This document shows positions 8,274 through 17,289 of a stretch of DNA of 64,000 nt, in pieces. Source of the stretch: Ignavibacteriota bacterium (GTDB lineage Bacteria > Bacteroidota > Ignavibacteria > Ignavibacteriales > Melioribacteraceae); contig PAAX01000002.1 of NCBI GenBank assembly GCA_002698995.1, positions 1 through 64,000 of the forward strand, given 5' to 3'. Every line of letters begins with the position of its first letter. Positions within the stretch are counted from its first letter, which is position 1. The translations under genes were made by a program, and so were the position numbers. The notes beneath the pieces are model-generated. The model made no database searches. It saw only the letters and a program-made list of their open reading frames with translations, and was not told the DNA's origin.

Positions 8274-9146
8274 ATGAAAGGAATAGTTTTAGCCGGGGGC
8301 GCCGGTACTCGTCTTTATCCAATTACAAAAGTATATTCTAAACAACTAACAATTATTTATGATAAGCCTTTAATCTATTATCCATTGTCAATATTAATGC
8401 TTGGAGGTATTAAGGATATTCTAATAATTTCCAACGAAGAAACTATTCCGATGTATGAAAAGTTATTTGGAAACGGTAACAATATTGGATTAAATATAGA
8501 ATACAAAGTTCAAGATGCTCCTAGAGGAATTGCAGAAGCTTTCATTTTAGGCGAAGAATTTATTGGTAATGATGATGTTACATTAATCCTGGGCGATAAC
8601 ATTTTTTACGGTAAATTAAATTTCTTTTATAATGCTGTGAATGATTTCACTACAGGCGGAGTAATATTTGCTTATAAAGTTACCGATCCGCAAAGATATG
8701 GAATTGTTGAGTTTGATAAGACCGGCAAAGCAATTTCAATAGAAGAAAAACCTCAAAAGCCTAAATCTGATTTTGCGGTTCCCGGACTTTATGTTTATGA
8801 TAACAGGGTTATTGAAATATCAAAAAATCTTAAACCTTCCGGAAGAGGTGAACTTGAAATTACAGATGTTAATAAACATTATTTAACTGAGGGAAATTTG
8901 CGAGTTGAAACTATTGGACGAGGTGTAGCATGGCTAGATACAGGAACTCCGGATTCCCTTCTACAAGCTTCTAATTTCTTCGGTGTTATTGAAGAAAGAC
9001 AAGGATTAAAAGTAGCTTGTATTGAAGAAATTGCTTTCAAAAAAGGATTTATTAATCTAGAACAGTTCAAAGAATTAATAAATACAATCCCTAAATCGAA
9101 CTACAGAGAATATTTAGAAAAATTATTAGCTGATATTGTTGAATAA
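8274..9146 (+). CDS. rfbA: glucose-1-phosphate thymidylyltransferase
   Basis: A 290-residue nucleotidyltransferase that makes dTDP-glucose from dTTP and glucose-1-phosphate, the first step to dTDP-L-rhamnose and other deoxysugars. The signature GIVLAGGAGTRLYPITKVYSKQ covers the nucleotide loop; YDKPLIYYPLSILMLGG, LILGDNIFYG and GVAWLDTGTPDSLLQAS are family hallmarks. Length is normal. The usual partners rfbB, rfbC and rfbD are not in the window, so it either serves another dTDP-sugar route or works with distant genes. Confidence 0.93.
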   Translation: MKGIVLAGGAGTRLYPITKVYSKQLTIIYDKPLIYYPLSILMLGGIKDILIISNEETIPMYEKLFGNGNNIGLNIEYKVQDAPRGIAEAFILGEEFIGNDDVTLILGDNIFYGKLNFFYNAVNDFTTGGVIFAYKVTDPQRYGIVEFDKTGKAISIEEKPQKPKSDFAVPGLYVYDNRVIEISKNLKPSGRGELEITDVNKHYLTEGNLRVETIGRGVAWLDTGTPDSLLQASNFFGVIEERQGLKVACIEEIAFKKGFINLEQFKELINTIPKSNYREYLEKLLADIVE

Positions 9147-9170
9147 ACTAATTGCTGATTAAAAACTTAT

Positions 9171-9548
9171 ATGAAAATTTTATTAATAATTTGCGGTTGG
9201 ATTTTTGTAGGTTTAGGCGTAATTGGAATCTTTCTTCCGGTTATGCCTACAACCGTTTTTCTTCTTATTGCTGCAAGTTGTTTTGCAAAAAGTTCGGAGA
9301 GATTTCATAACTGGCTTTTGAACAACAAACTTTTAGGTAAGTTTATAAAAGATTATTATCTGCACAGAGCAATGCCTTTAAGAGCAAAAATTATTGCAAT
9401 TACTATGTTGAATTTGGTTATTGGCTACTCGGCTTTTTTTGCGGTAAAAACAGAAATAATAAAATTACTTTTATTTACAATTGCAGTTGGAGTTACTTCT
9501 TATCTCCTATCAATAAAGACTCTCACTAAAGAGACGGTAAAAAATTAG
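9171..9548 (+). CDS. DUF454 (YbaN-like) inner membrane protein
   Basis: A 125-residue protein with the DUF454 pattern: a first helix containing GWIFVGLGVIGIFLPVMPTT, the motif FLLIAASCFAKSSERFHNWLL, a cytoplasmic-looking loop with RAMPLRAK, and two further hydrophobic helices. Three to four membrane segments are expected. Function is unknown; E. coli YbaN is the reference member. It follows rfbA by 24 bases and overlaps the stop of the convergent MATE gene by four bases. Confidence 0.8.
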   Translation: MKILLIICGWIFVGLGVIGIFLPVMPTTVFLLIAASCFAKSSERFHNWLLNNKLLGKFIKDYYLHRAMPLRAKIIAITMLNLVIGYSAFFAVKTEIIKLLLFTIAVGVTSYLLSIKTLTKETVKN

Positions 9549-10882
9549 TCTTCAATAACGGAACGACTTTTGAAATTAAATCTTAGTGTAAGAGTTACGC
9601 CAACAGCCATCAATGCCATTGCCAATCCAATCCAAACACCGAATGCTTTCATATCTAAAATAAATCCAAATATATAAGCTGATCCAATACCAACAATCCA
9701 GTATCCTAAGAATGAAAGCACTAAAGGGAAATTTACATCTTTTATTCCACGTAAAATGCCTATTGCAGTTGCCTGCATTCCATCAAATATTTGAAAGATT
9801 GCAGCAATAAGTAATAGAGAAGATGCAAGTTCAATGACCTGAGTATCTTCAATATAAAATTTAGGAAGTAAGTTTTTTAATGTAATAAACATAATTCCAA
9901 AGAATATCATTATTGACATTGCAACAATCATTGCGGTAAATCCTGATCTTCTTGTTTCTTTTATATCCTTTCTTCCCACTGCACTAGCAACTCTTATCAT
10001 CCCGGCTGAGGAAATTCCTAAAATTATCATGTAAGTAGCGGAAGCCAGATTAATTGCAATCTGGTGTGCCGCTAATTGATTTGCACCTAACCAGCCAATC
10101 ATAATAGCTGCATAAGCAAAAGAAGCAACTTCAAGGAAGTATTGAAATCCACTTGGCAGACCAATCTTAAGGAGTTTCTTAATTAACTTGAAATCAACGC
10201 TAAAGTAATTTTTAATTGATGTATAAATTTTTAAGTGAGATGATTTCATCACATAAAACATTAATACAGCAGCCATTATACTTCTTGTTGTAGTAGTTGC
10301 AATTCCGGCTCCGTCCAATCCCATTGGTTCAAATCCCAAATTACCGAAAATTAAAACCCAGTTAAAAAATGCATTGAAAACATTAGCTGCTATAGCAATT
10401 ATCATTGGTGGGCGAACAAATGATAGACCTTCAATAAATTGTCTGAAAATTTGAAATACTAAAAAAGGAATAACACTCAGCGAAAGTATTTTTAAATATG
10501 AAATTGCGAGTCGTGTTACTTCCGGAGTTTGATCAAGATATTTAATTAAATCAGCTCCAAAAAAAATCAATATCCCAAGTAAAATTGCAAACACAAAATT
10601 TACATAAAATCCGCTTTTAAGAATTTCGGAACACTCTTCAATTTTTGAACTTCCCTTTGCTATTGCAGCAAGAGGAGTAAGGGCAAGGGACATTCCAATG
10701 CCTAATACCAGCACAAGAAAAAACAATCCGTTAACCAAAGCTGCAGCGGCTAAAGGCTCAGCTCCAAGTCTGCCAACCATCAAGCTGTCTACAATTCCCA
10801 TCAGAATATGCCCGAACTGCCCGATAGAGACAGGGATTGCCAGAGATAATGTTTCTTTAATATGTTGCTTTAAGTATTTCAT
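9545..10882 (-). CDS. MATE family multidrug/sodium antiporter
   Basis: A 445-residue, 12-helix MatE transporter of the NorM type, which exports cationic drugs or metabolites in exchange for Na+ or H+. Seen: the first repeat with SIGQFGHILMGIVDSLMVGRLG and the second with GLPSGFQYFLEVASFAYAAI plus the G-A-x-x-L-AAHQIA segment typical of the family. ATG is preferred to an in-frame TTG two codons upstream because it starts the first amphipathic helix directly. Substrate unknown. Confidence 0.9.
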   Translation of the reverse strand: MKYLKQHIKETLSLAIPVSIGQFGHILMGIVDSLMVGRLGAEPLAAAALVNGLFFLVLVLGIGMSLALTPLAAIAKGSSKIEECSEILKSGFYVNFVFAILLGILIFFGADLIKYLDQTPEVTRLAISYLKILSLSVIPFLVFQIFRQFIEGLSFVRPPMIIAIAANVFNAFFNWVLIFGNLGFEPMGLDGAGIATTTTRSIMAAVLMFYVMKSSHLKIYTSIKNYFSVDFKLIKKLLKIGLPSGFQYFLEVASFAYAAIMIGWLGANQLAAHQIAINLASATYMIILGISSAGMIRVASAVGRKDIKETRRSGFTAMIVAMSIMIFFGIMFITLKNLLPKFYIEDTQVIELASSLLLIAAIFQIFDGMQATAIGILRGIKDVNFPLVLSFLGYWIVGIGSAYIFGFILDMKAFGVWIGLAMALMAVGVTLTLRFNFKSRSVIED

Positions 10883-10979
10883 TTGCAATTACAAATATAT
10901 ATAAAAGGGAAGCTTCATAATGTAACTATCCACTATTTTTAATAAATTTGTTACTTACTTAATTCTTATTGAGGTTAAA

Positions 10980-12773
10980 ATGGGTTTATTATCAAAAGGA
11001 AAAAAAGAAACTGACAGATTACTTGAAGAAAATGATGAACTGAGAAATCAGCTTCATTCATTACAGGAAAAGTACGGAAGTCTTGAAGAAATTGAGAATA
11101 AACTTTCCGAAGCAAGAAAAGAATTATCTGATATTTCTTTAGAGGAGCGTGAAATTGAAAATCATGTTAAAAATCTAAAAGATGAAAAAGCAAATAAGCT
11201 TGAAGAAATATCGAAACTGAATGATGAATTAAGACAGCTTGAAGAAGTAAAAAATAATATTCAATCAACAGTTACCAATTATGAATCCGATATAACCAGC
11301 CTCAAACAAAGAAAAGAAGAATTAGAAAACGATATTGAAAATTATGAAACAAATTTTGCATCAAAACTTAAAGAGCAGAGTGAATTAACAAATCAAGTTG
11401 ATGATTTGAAAAATACTTTAGAAAATGTATCCAGTGAACTTGAAGATAAAATTGAAAAGGTAAATAATCTTAATCGTGATAATGATAAACTAACTGAAGA
11501 AATTGAAGAAAAAGAACAAAAGGTAAATTTATTAAAGGAAAGCGAAGAAGTTTATCAAGAAAAAGTTAGGAGCATAGAAACTGAATACAACGAGAAAAAT
11601 TTAGAACTAACTGAATTAACAAATCGATTGGAAACCGTTCAAGAAAAATTAAATTCACTTCAACAGGATGAAAACAATAAGAAAAAGTTAATTTCGGATT
11701 TGGACGAAAAAGTTCTTCTAAACGAAGAAGTAAAATCGAGTCTGGAAACAAGCATTGCCGGATTAGTAAAGCAGATAAACGATAAGGACAAATTATTTGC
11801 CGATCTTGAAAAATCAAAAGATAATTTCAAGAACGAAATCATTGAATCACAAAAAGAACTTAATGATTTAATAAGCAGAATAAATATCTCAAAAGAGACA
11901 TTATCAAAGGATAACACTGAAGTTGAAAATTTCAAGCAGAAGAAATTAGATATTTCGGAAGAAATCGGAAAACTTGAAGTTGTTAAGACTAACATTCATG
12001 AAGAGATATTAAGAAAAAGAGAAGATGCAGAAAAACTTAAAAATGAATTAAAATCGTTAAACAGTAAGTTAAAAGAGACCGAACAAAGAAAGTTTGGAAT
12101 TGAGGAGAGTCAAATTAAAATTGAGACTTCATTCTCAGAAACTTTGAAAAAATATACAGAAGAATTAGATAGTGAAAAAAATAAGTTAAGTAGTATTAAG
12201 CAGGAAATATTGGCAAAGAGTAAAGATTTGTCTGAAAAGGAAACTATCTTTTTGGAAAAAACAGCACAAATTGCAGAATACAGCGGATTAGTAAAAGTTC
12301 TTCAAAAAGAAAAATCAACAATTGAAGAATCTATTGAAAGTTTGAAAACCCAGAAAAATCTACTAACAGAATCCTTAGTAGAACTTAAGGATAGAGAAAA
12401 TAAGCAGAAAGTTTATATTAACGAATTAAGATCACAAGTTGAAAATCTAGAAATAAAGAGAAATCAGCTTGATAAAGATCTTAAGGAAATCATATCTCAA
12501 ACCCACAAAAACTACAATGAAGCAGAGGAACGGAAAAGAAAAGTTATTCAAGAACTTCATGAAAAAGAGAGAGCGCTTGAAGTTATTGAAGATAAACTTA
12601 GAGATTCGCGTCAGCAGCTTTTAGATTTGAAAAACGAGACTTCCAACCTTGAGTTAAGAAAGGAAGAATACGCATCAAAAATTAGTCAATTGGTTAGTCT
12701 GGAGAAAACTCTTCAAGCAAAAATCAATAAACTGGAAGAATCAAATCAACCCGATAATGAGGTTAAAGAATAA
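10980..12773 (+). CDS. long coiled-coil protein
   Basis: A 597-residue protein that is nearly all charged heptad sequence (Glu, Lys, Leu, Asn, Ser) from residue 12 to about 590, with no enzymatic domain, signal peptide or membrane helix. The first residues, MGLLSKGKKE, are basic. It has a TGAGGT ribosome site and stands alone. Long cytoplasmic coiled coils of this kind act as scaffolds, in chromosome organisation or in cell-shape structures in other bacteria; nothing here tells which. Low-complexity composition makes homology searches unreliable, so I give no family. Confidence 0.75.
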   Translation: MGLLSKGKKETDRLLEENDELRNQLHSLQEKYGSLEEIENKLSEARKELSDISLEEREIENHVKNLKDEKANKLEEISKLNDELRQLEEVKNNIQSTVTNYESDITSLKQRKEELENDIENYETNFASKLKEQSELTNQVDDLKNTLENVSSELEDKIEKVNNLNRDNDKLTEEIEEKEQKVNLLKESEEVYQEKVRSIETEYNEKNLELTELTNRLETVQEKLNSLQQDENNKKKLISDLDEKVLLNEEVKSSLETSIAGLVKQINDKDKLFADLEKSKDNFKNEIIESQKELNDLISRINISKETLSKDNTEVENFKQKKLDISEEIGKLEVVKTNIHEEILRKREDAEKLKNELKSLNSKLKETEQRKFGIEESQIKIETSFSETLKKYTEELDSEKNKLSSIKQEILAKSKDLSEKETIFLEKTAQIAEYSGLVKVLQKEKSTIEESIESLKTQKNLLTESLVELKDRENKQKVYINELRSQVENLEIKRNQLDKDLKEIISQTHKNYNEAEERKRKVIQELHEKERALEVIEDKLRDSRQQLLDLKNETSNLELRKEEYASKISQLVSLEKTLQAKINKLEESNQPDNEVKE

Positions 12774-12846
12774 GAGATTTATCAGTGATTTAAATCAATT
12801 GATGTATTGAATTTGTGCTCTATTTAACAATTGCCTTAACCAAATT

Positions 12847-12875
12847 TTGCATTTTGCTTTTTTAATAGATATAAT
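12847..12875 (+). promoter_or_regulatory. candidate sigma-70-type promoter of the small membrane protein
   Basis: A perfect TATAAT is preceded after 17 bases by TTGCAT (only TTG matches the -35 consensus). The expected transcript start is about 12882, about 30 bases before the GTG start of the 37-codon gene. Confidence 0.45.
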
Positions 12876-12912
12876 GTCTATTAGAAATTACGAAATAAGT
12901 TAGGATAAAATT

Positions 12913-13026
12913 GTGGCACTAAGTTCAATTGTATATGCAAGTTTATCGATATTTTTTGGATTTTTTGGATTGCTTTTATTAGTAGCATTCTTCGCTTCCC
13001 GAGGCAGTAAAAGAGAAAACAGATAA
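12913..13026 (+). CDS. 37-residue single-helix membrane protein
   Basis: A small gene: GTG start with AGGA seven bases upstream, then a protein beginning MALSSIVYASLSIFFGFF, a hydrophobic helix to about residue 28, and a short basic tail ASRGSKRENR. The pattern (N-out or N-in helix followed by positive residues) suits a one-pass inner membrane peptide with a cytoplasmic C-terminus. A -10 box upstream and a GC-rich terminator 15 bases after the stop make it a complete small transcription unit. Size and layout recall accessory subunits such as CcoQ or KdpF, but there is no sequence match I can defend. Alternatively the transcript could act as an RNA. Confidence 0.55.
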   Translation: MALSSIVYASLSIFFGFFGLLLLVAFFASRGSKRENR

Positions 13027-13040
13027 ATATTTTGGCTGGT

Positions 13041-13080
13041 GGGCGCTGTATTATTTAAGTTTTTATGGCGCCCTTTTATT
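13041..13080 (+). terminator. intrinsic terminator after the small membrane protein gene
   Basis: The stem GGGCGC/GCGCCC with a 21-base loop is followed by TTTTATTATTTTT. Its position also argues against starting the following thioredoxin-like gene upstream of 13120. Confidence 0.7.
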
Positions 13081-13119
13081 ATTTTTCCATTCTATATTTC
13101 TTCACAATTAAAATTTAAC

Positions 13120-13416
13120 ATGCACAATTTGGACAAGACTTCCTCAGTTTATTATTTCAGCACGGAAACATGTAACGTTTGTAAAGTTCTAAAACCTAAG
13201 TTAAAATCATTTCTTGATGAGAATTTTCCAAAACTTAAAATGACTTACATTGATGTTGAGCAGGAAAAAGAATTAGCTGCTCAATTAACAATTTTTGCCG
13301 TACCAACAATAATAATTTATTTTGACGGGAAAGAATTCTTACGTTATTCCCGAAATATAAACTTTGATGAGCTTCATCAAAGCTTGGAAAGAATGTATAA
13401 TCTCTATTTTGACTAA
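13120..13416 (+). CDS. thioredoxin-like protein
   Basis: A 98-residue thioredoxin fold. The redox site is STETCNVCKVLKP (CxxC with NV between, unlike the CGPC of thioredoxin), and the cis-proline loop is FAVPTIIIYFDGKE. The reading frame is open further upstream, but that part crosses a terminator and is not protein-like, so the ATG at MHNLDKTS is used; there is no strong ribosome site. It probably reduces or passes electrons to a protein partner in the cytoplasm, as no signal peptide is present. It ends five bases before a histidine kinase gene and may be co-transcribed with it. Confidence 0.75.
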   Translation: MHNLDKTSSVYYFSTETCNVCKVLKPKLKSFLDENFPKLKMTYIDVEQEKELAAQLTIFAVPTIIIYFDGKEFLRYSRNINFDELHQSLERMYNLYFD

Positions 13417-13421
13417 GAAAT

Positions 13422-14963
13422 ATGAATAATCCAATTAAAAGAATCGGTTTAATACTGGGATTCCTATTCCTCTTTCCCGCATTATTCTTTACTGCAATTG
13501 AGATTAATTCAATTAATGAAAGTGAACGAGTACTTGAAAATATTTATTCGAATCAGCTTGAAACAATTCTTCTTTCCGTAAACCGATTTTCCGATGATGT
13601 ACTTAACAGCTGGGCTAATGATTTAGAATCAAAAAATGCATTTAATAATTCCAATTCTTTTAGTTATCAACTAGAAGATTTTTTTAAGAATAAACGATCG
13701 TTACAAAATATCTTTCTAACTGATACTTCTTATTCGCGGTTTACATTTTTTAATAATAACAATGCTTCAAGTAAAGATGAAATTGTAAATCTTCTAAAGT
13801 CCAGTCAAAATAAAATTGAGAAGCTTTATAATTATATTACAAGCGGCTACAGAAAATTAGAACCGCTCAGCAATGATTCACTTGGAATAAACTGTGTTGT
13901 TTATATTGTTGAACAGAACGGCAGAAAATTTCTGCTGGGATTTTTAATTAACCCGGATGAATTTATAAATTCAGTTTTAGCTCCAAAGATACAAGAAGTT
14001 GCAAGAGATGATATTGTTATCAGAACTACAAGAACAAAGGACAACAATCTAATTTACACAACCGACAAATTTTTTAATGATAAACCGATCGAAACCCAAA
14101 AGGAGTTCTGGTTATTTCCTAATTATCAAATCGGTATTACTTTAAAGGGAGAATCTTTAGAGAACATTGTAAAGTCGAGATCATACTTTAATTTAAGTCT
14201 GTTAGGGGGATTGAATCTTCTTTTACTTATAGCAGTAATTTTTCTTTTTAGAAGTATTAAAAAGGAAATTCATCTTGCTCAATTAAAATCGGAATTTGTA
14301 TCAAACGTTTCTCATGAATTAAGAACACCTCTTGCATTAATCTCAATGTTTGCAGAAACTCTTGAATTAGGAAGAGTTAAAACTGAAGAGAAGAAAAATG
14401 AGTATTACAAAATAATAAGCAACGAAGCTCAAAGATTAAGCAAAATTGTAAACTCAATTTTAAATTTCTCTAAGATGGAATCCGGTAAAAGAAAGTATCA
14501 TCTTGAACCGGCTAATTTAAATGAGGTTATAGAGAATGTAATCTCTACCTATAAATTTCATCTTAACAGCAAAGGATTTAATATAGAATTGAATCTGACC
14601 GACAAACTGAGAAGCAGTAAAATAGACAAAGAAGCAATTTCCGAATGTTTGATAAATCTGATTGATAATGGAATTAAATACAGCAAAGATGAGAAGAAAC
14701 TTTTAATATCTTCCAATCAAGATGACGAATTTGTTTACTTAAGTGTAACCGATTTTGGAATTGGTATAAGTAAAGAAGATCAGAAAAAAGTGTTTGATAA
14801 GTTTTACAGGGTCCCAAGCAATTTAGTCCATAATACAAAAGGAACTGGACTGGGATTGAGTATAGTATTTCAAATAATAAATGCACACGGTGGAAAAATA
14901 GAAGTGAAAAGTGAAATTGATAAAGGATCAACATTCACATTATTCTTTCCAATTGAAAAGTAA
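13422..14963 (+). CDS. membrane sensor histidine kinase (PhoR/WalK-like)
   Basis: A 513-residue kinase: membrane helix at about 9-27, extracytoplasmic sensor of about 230 residues with no recognised domain, second helix at about 256-276, HisKA with SNVSHELRTPLALI (His298), HATPase with LIDNGIKYS (N box), TDFGIGIS (G1) and GTGLGLSIV (G2). It is followed after 12 bases by a PhoB-type regulator gene and the two form a classical two-component pair. The sensed signal cannot be deduced; the thioredoxin-like gene immediately upstream hints at redox but only by position. Confidence 0.92.
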   Translation: MNNPIKRIGLILGFLFLFPALFFTAIEINSINESERVLENIYSNQLETILLSVNRFSDDVLNSWANDLESKNAFNNSNSFSYQLEDFFKNKRSLQNIFLTDTSYSRFTFFNNNNASSKDEIVNLLKSSQNKIEKLYNYITSGYRKLEPLSNDSLGINCVVYIVEQNGRKFLLGFLINPDEFINSVLAPKIQEVARDDIVIRTTRTKDNNLIYTTDKFFNDKPIETQKEFWLFPNYQIGITLKGESLENIVKSRSYFNLSLLGGLNLLLLIAVIFLFRSIKKEIHLAQLKSEFVSNVSHELRTPLALISMFAETLELGRVKTEEKKNEYYKIISNEAQRLSKIVNSILNFSKMESGKRKYHLEPANLNEVIENVISTYKFHLNSKGFNIELNLTDKLRSSKIDKEAISECLINLIDNGIKYSKDEKKLLISSNQDDEFVYLSVTDFGIGISKEDQKKVFDKFYRVPSNLVHNTKGTGLGLSIVFQIINAHGGKIEVKSEIDKGSTFTLFFPIEK

Positions 14964-14975
14964 TAAGAGGAAGTT

Positions 14976-15659
14976 ATGCAAAGAATTTTAGTTGTTGAAG
15001 ATGAACCGAGCATGAGAATTGGTCTGAAAGACAATCTGGAGTTTGAAGGTTACGAAGTTGAGTTTGCCGATGATGGCGAATCCGGATACAAAAATATTAT
15101 GACTCAAAAATTTGATTTAATTCTGTTAGATGTTATGCTTCCCAAAATGAATGGATTTGATGTATGCAGAAAAGTAAGAGCGGAGGGAGTTAAAATTCCA
15201 ATAATTCTGTTGACTGCAAAAGGAGAAGAAATTGATAAAGTATTGGGATTAGAATTAGGGGCGGATGATTATGTTACCAAACCTTTTGGTCTTCGGGAAT
15301 TATTAGCAAGAATTAAGGCTGTAATGAGAAGATCAACAGAATCTCAGCCTGATCAAATTGAAGAAGCTGAGATTGGAAGTTTGATTGTAAATTTTTCTAA
15401 TTATTCTGCATTTAACAACGGCAATGAAATTGCAATGAGTCATAAAGAATTTGAACTCCTTCATTTTCTTTGGAAGAATAAAAATAAAGCAGTAAGCAGA
15501 GATGATTTACTTAAGGAAATTTGGAATCAAGAAGTTTTTACTACAACAAGAACTATCGATAACTTTATTGTTAAACTTAGACAAAAAATTGAGGAAGATC
15601 CGAACAAACCAAAAATAATATTAACTGTTCATGGAGTTGGTTATAAACTAATATTATAA
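14976..15659 (+). CDS. OmpR/PhoB family response regulator
   Basis: A 227-residue regulator: receiver domain (1-120; VVEDEP acidic pair, phospho-acceptor Asp52 in LLDVMLP, Lys in VTKPF) and a winged-helix DNA-binding domain (about 130-227; the SHKEFELLHFLWKN and RTIDNFIVKLRQKIEEDP segments are diagnostic). An AGAGGAAG ribosome site precedes the ATG. Partner of the kinase directly upstream. Target genes unknown. Confidence 0.94.
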   Translation: MQRILVVEDEPSMRIGLKDNLEFEGYEVEFADDGESGYKNIMTQKFDLILLDVMLPKMNGFDVCRKVRAEGVKIPIILLTAKGEEIDKVLGLELGADDYVTKPFGLRELLARIKAVMRRSTESQPDQIEEAEIGSLIVNFSNYSAFNNGNEIAMSHKEFELLHFLWKNKNKAVSRDDLLKEIWNQEVFTTTRTIDNFIVKLRQKIEEDPNKPKIILTVHGVGYKLIL

Positions 15660-15663
15660 ATTT

Positions 15664-15685
15664 GGGGAGAGTACCACCTCTCCCC
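15664..15685. terminator. strong hairpin between convergent units
   Basis: A perfect 8-bp GC-rich stem GGGGAGAG/CTCTCCCC with a six-base loop lies five bases after the regulator stop. Neither strand has a T run after it, so it may act as a transcript-end stabiliser or factor-assisted terminator for either direction. Confidence 0.5.
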
Positions 15686-15706
15686 TAGCCCTCACTGCCA
15701 ATGCCG

Positions 15707-17215
15707 TTATTTTACTAACAGCATTTTTCGTGTTATTTTATAGGTACCTGCTTTAAGTAAACAGAAATAAACTCCACTTGATAAATCAGATGCATTCCAA
15801 GTTAAACTATGAAAACCCGATTCCATTTCATTGTTTAATAAATTAGCAACTTCATTACCAAGAATATCATAAATTGAAACTCTCACGAACTCATTTGCCG
15901 GAATTTGGAAACTTATAGTTGTAGTTGGATTGAAAGGATTAGGATAATTTTGATAAAGTTGAAAACTTAACGGCAGTTTATCTTCCTTTACATCAACTGT
16001 AAAACCAAACTCAAATGCACCGATATCCGGAGCTGTTCCGCTGAATTCAGATTCAGAGTAATTAATTATTTCTTGATTATTGTATGTAAAACTGCTTACA
16101 CCGGCATCAATACAAGGGGAGCCGGTTTGAATTTCATAAGTTATTTCAGGATTAACTAATTTCGGATCATCAGAAATATTGTTCTGGAAATGAACATTAG
16201 TGTTTCCATTGGTTTTTATAGAAGTCTCACCAAATTCAAAGTTATTGTATTCGGCAGCGATAGAATTTGGTTCAAATGTGCCGTCAAATTCAATTGGAAA
16301 TTCTCCGTTATTCCACATCAGAGTATTTACAAAAATCATTCTTGATGCTCTTCTCGCATAAATTGCGGGGCCATAATAATCACAATCGTTGGAAACGAAT
16401 GAACAATTAGCATAGATTTGATTAACAAAATAATCTGAATGAATTGCTCCTCCACTACCAACCAAAGGATTTGATCCGGTTCCGGAATAATTATTAACAA
16501 ACGAGCATCTTTCAAAATTTGCCGCAACAACACCACTTGTTACTCCGTCCGTCCCGGTGAATGAAACTGCTCCGCCGTAATAAGCAGCTATATTATTATA
16601 GAATTCGCAATTCTTAAAATCTACTTGACAATCTGTCCAAACATAAATTGCACCACCATAACCACCGCCATAGTTTTCGCCTGCCCAAGCTTTATTATTT
16701 TCAAAGCGGCAGTTAGTAAATTGTGCATCGGATTTATAAATTACAGCTGCTCCTCCATAACCGGTTCCATTTTGATTTTCATTATAATAACCGCTGATAT
16801 TATTTGAGAATTTACAATTCATTACAGATAAAAATGAATTATCGGAAACAATACCTCCTCCATAAAAAGTGAACATCGTATTTCCGTTAAGATCAAGCCA
16901 TTCGCCGCTTCCTTCAGTAATATTAAATCCATCCAAAATCAAAACCGAACTGTTGGAAAGTTTTATTACTGAACCGCTGTAATTTCCATTTATGGTTGTG
17001 GAAGTAAATCCGTTTTCACTTATAATTGTTAGAGATTTTCCATCAATTTTAAGATTCTCATTGTAAGTCCCATCAGCAACAAGAATAGAATCAAAAAAAT
17101 TTGCTGCATCAATTGCACTTTGTATTGATGAATAATCTGATGGAACTCTAATAATTCCGGAGAAACTAATAGAGTGCATAAAGATTATCATTAAAAATAT
17201 TTTTATAGATTTCAT
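15707..17215 (-). CDS. exported parallel beta-helix protein with T9SS sorting domain
   Basis: A 502-residue surface or secreted protein. Signal peptide at 1-19 (MKSIKIFLMIIFMHSISFSG), then VPSDYSSIQSAIDAANFFDS, the usual opening of pectate-lyase-like right-handed beta-helices, followed by repeats rich in Gly, Asn and Tyr (GGGIVSDNS, GYGGAAVIY, YGGAIYVW, YGGAVSF) as in polymorphic outer membrane protein/PbH1 coils, and FxNNxA-type turns. Residues about 415-502 are the type A T9SS sorting domain (YQNYPNPFNPTTTISF, IYDILGNEV, SSGVYFCLL, KMLLVK). No catalytic residues of a polysaccharide lyase can be assigned, so it may be a binding or structural protein. GAGGAAATTAAATG gives a firm start. Probably the last gene of the surface-protein operon. 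Confidence 0.88.
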   Translation of the reverse strand: MKSIKIFLMIIFMHSISFSGIIRVPSDYSSIQSAIDAANFFDSILVADGTYNENLKIDGKSLTIISENGFTSTTINGNYSGSVIKLSNSSVLILDGFNITEGSGEWLDLNGNTMFTFYGGGIVSDNSFLSVMNCKFSNNISGYYNENQNGTGYGGAAVIYKSDAQFTNCRFENNKAWAGENYGGGYGGAIYVWTDCQVDFKNCEFYNNIAAYYGGAVSFTGTDGVTSGVVAANFERCSFVNNYSGTGSNPLVGSGGAIHSDYFVNQIYANCSFVSNDCDYYGPAIYARRASRMIFVNTLMWNNGEFPIEFDGTFEPNSIAAEYNNFEFGETSIKTNGNTNVHFQNNISDDPKLVNPEITYEIQTGSPCIDAGVSSFTYNNQEIINYSESEFSGTAPDIGAFEFGFTVDVKEDKLPLSFQLYQNYPNPFNPTTTISFQIPANEFVRVSIYDILGNEVANLLNNEMESGFHSLTWNASDLSSGVYFCLLKAGTYKITRKMLLVK

Positions 17216-17289
17216 TTAATTTCCTCAAGGAATAAATAATTCATTAATATTATTAGTTAACAAATAACTCAGATCCATTTCACTTACTC

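Noticed and set aside
11566-11995. Minus-strand open frames inside the coiled-coil gene
   Set aside because: Repetitive GAA/AAA-rich coding creates open antisense frames full of Phe, Ser and Leu; no start signals.
13039-13119. N-terminal extension of the thioredoxin-like protein
   Set aside because: The extension crosses a clear terminator and has no ribosome site; the domain starts at the ATG at 13120.
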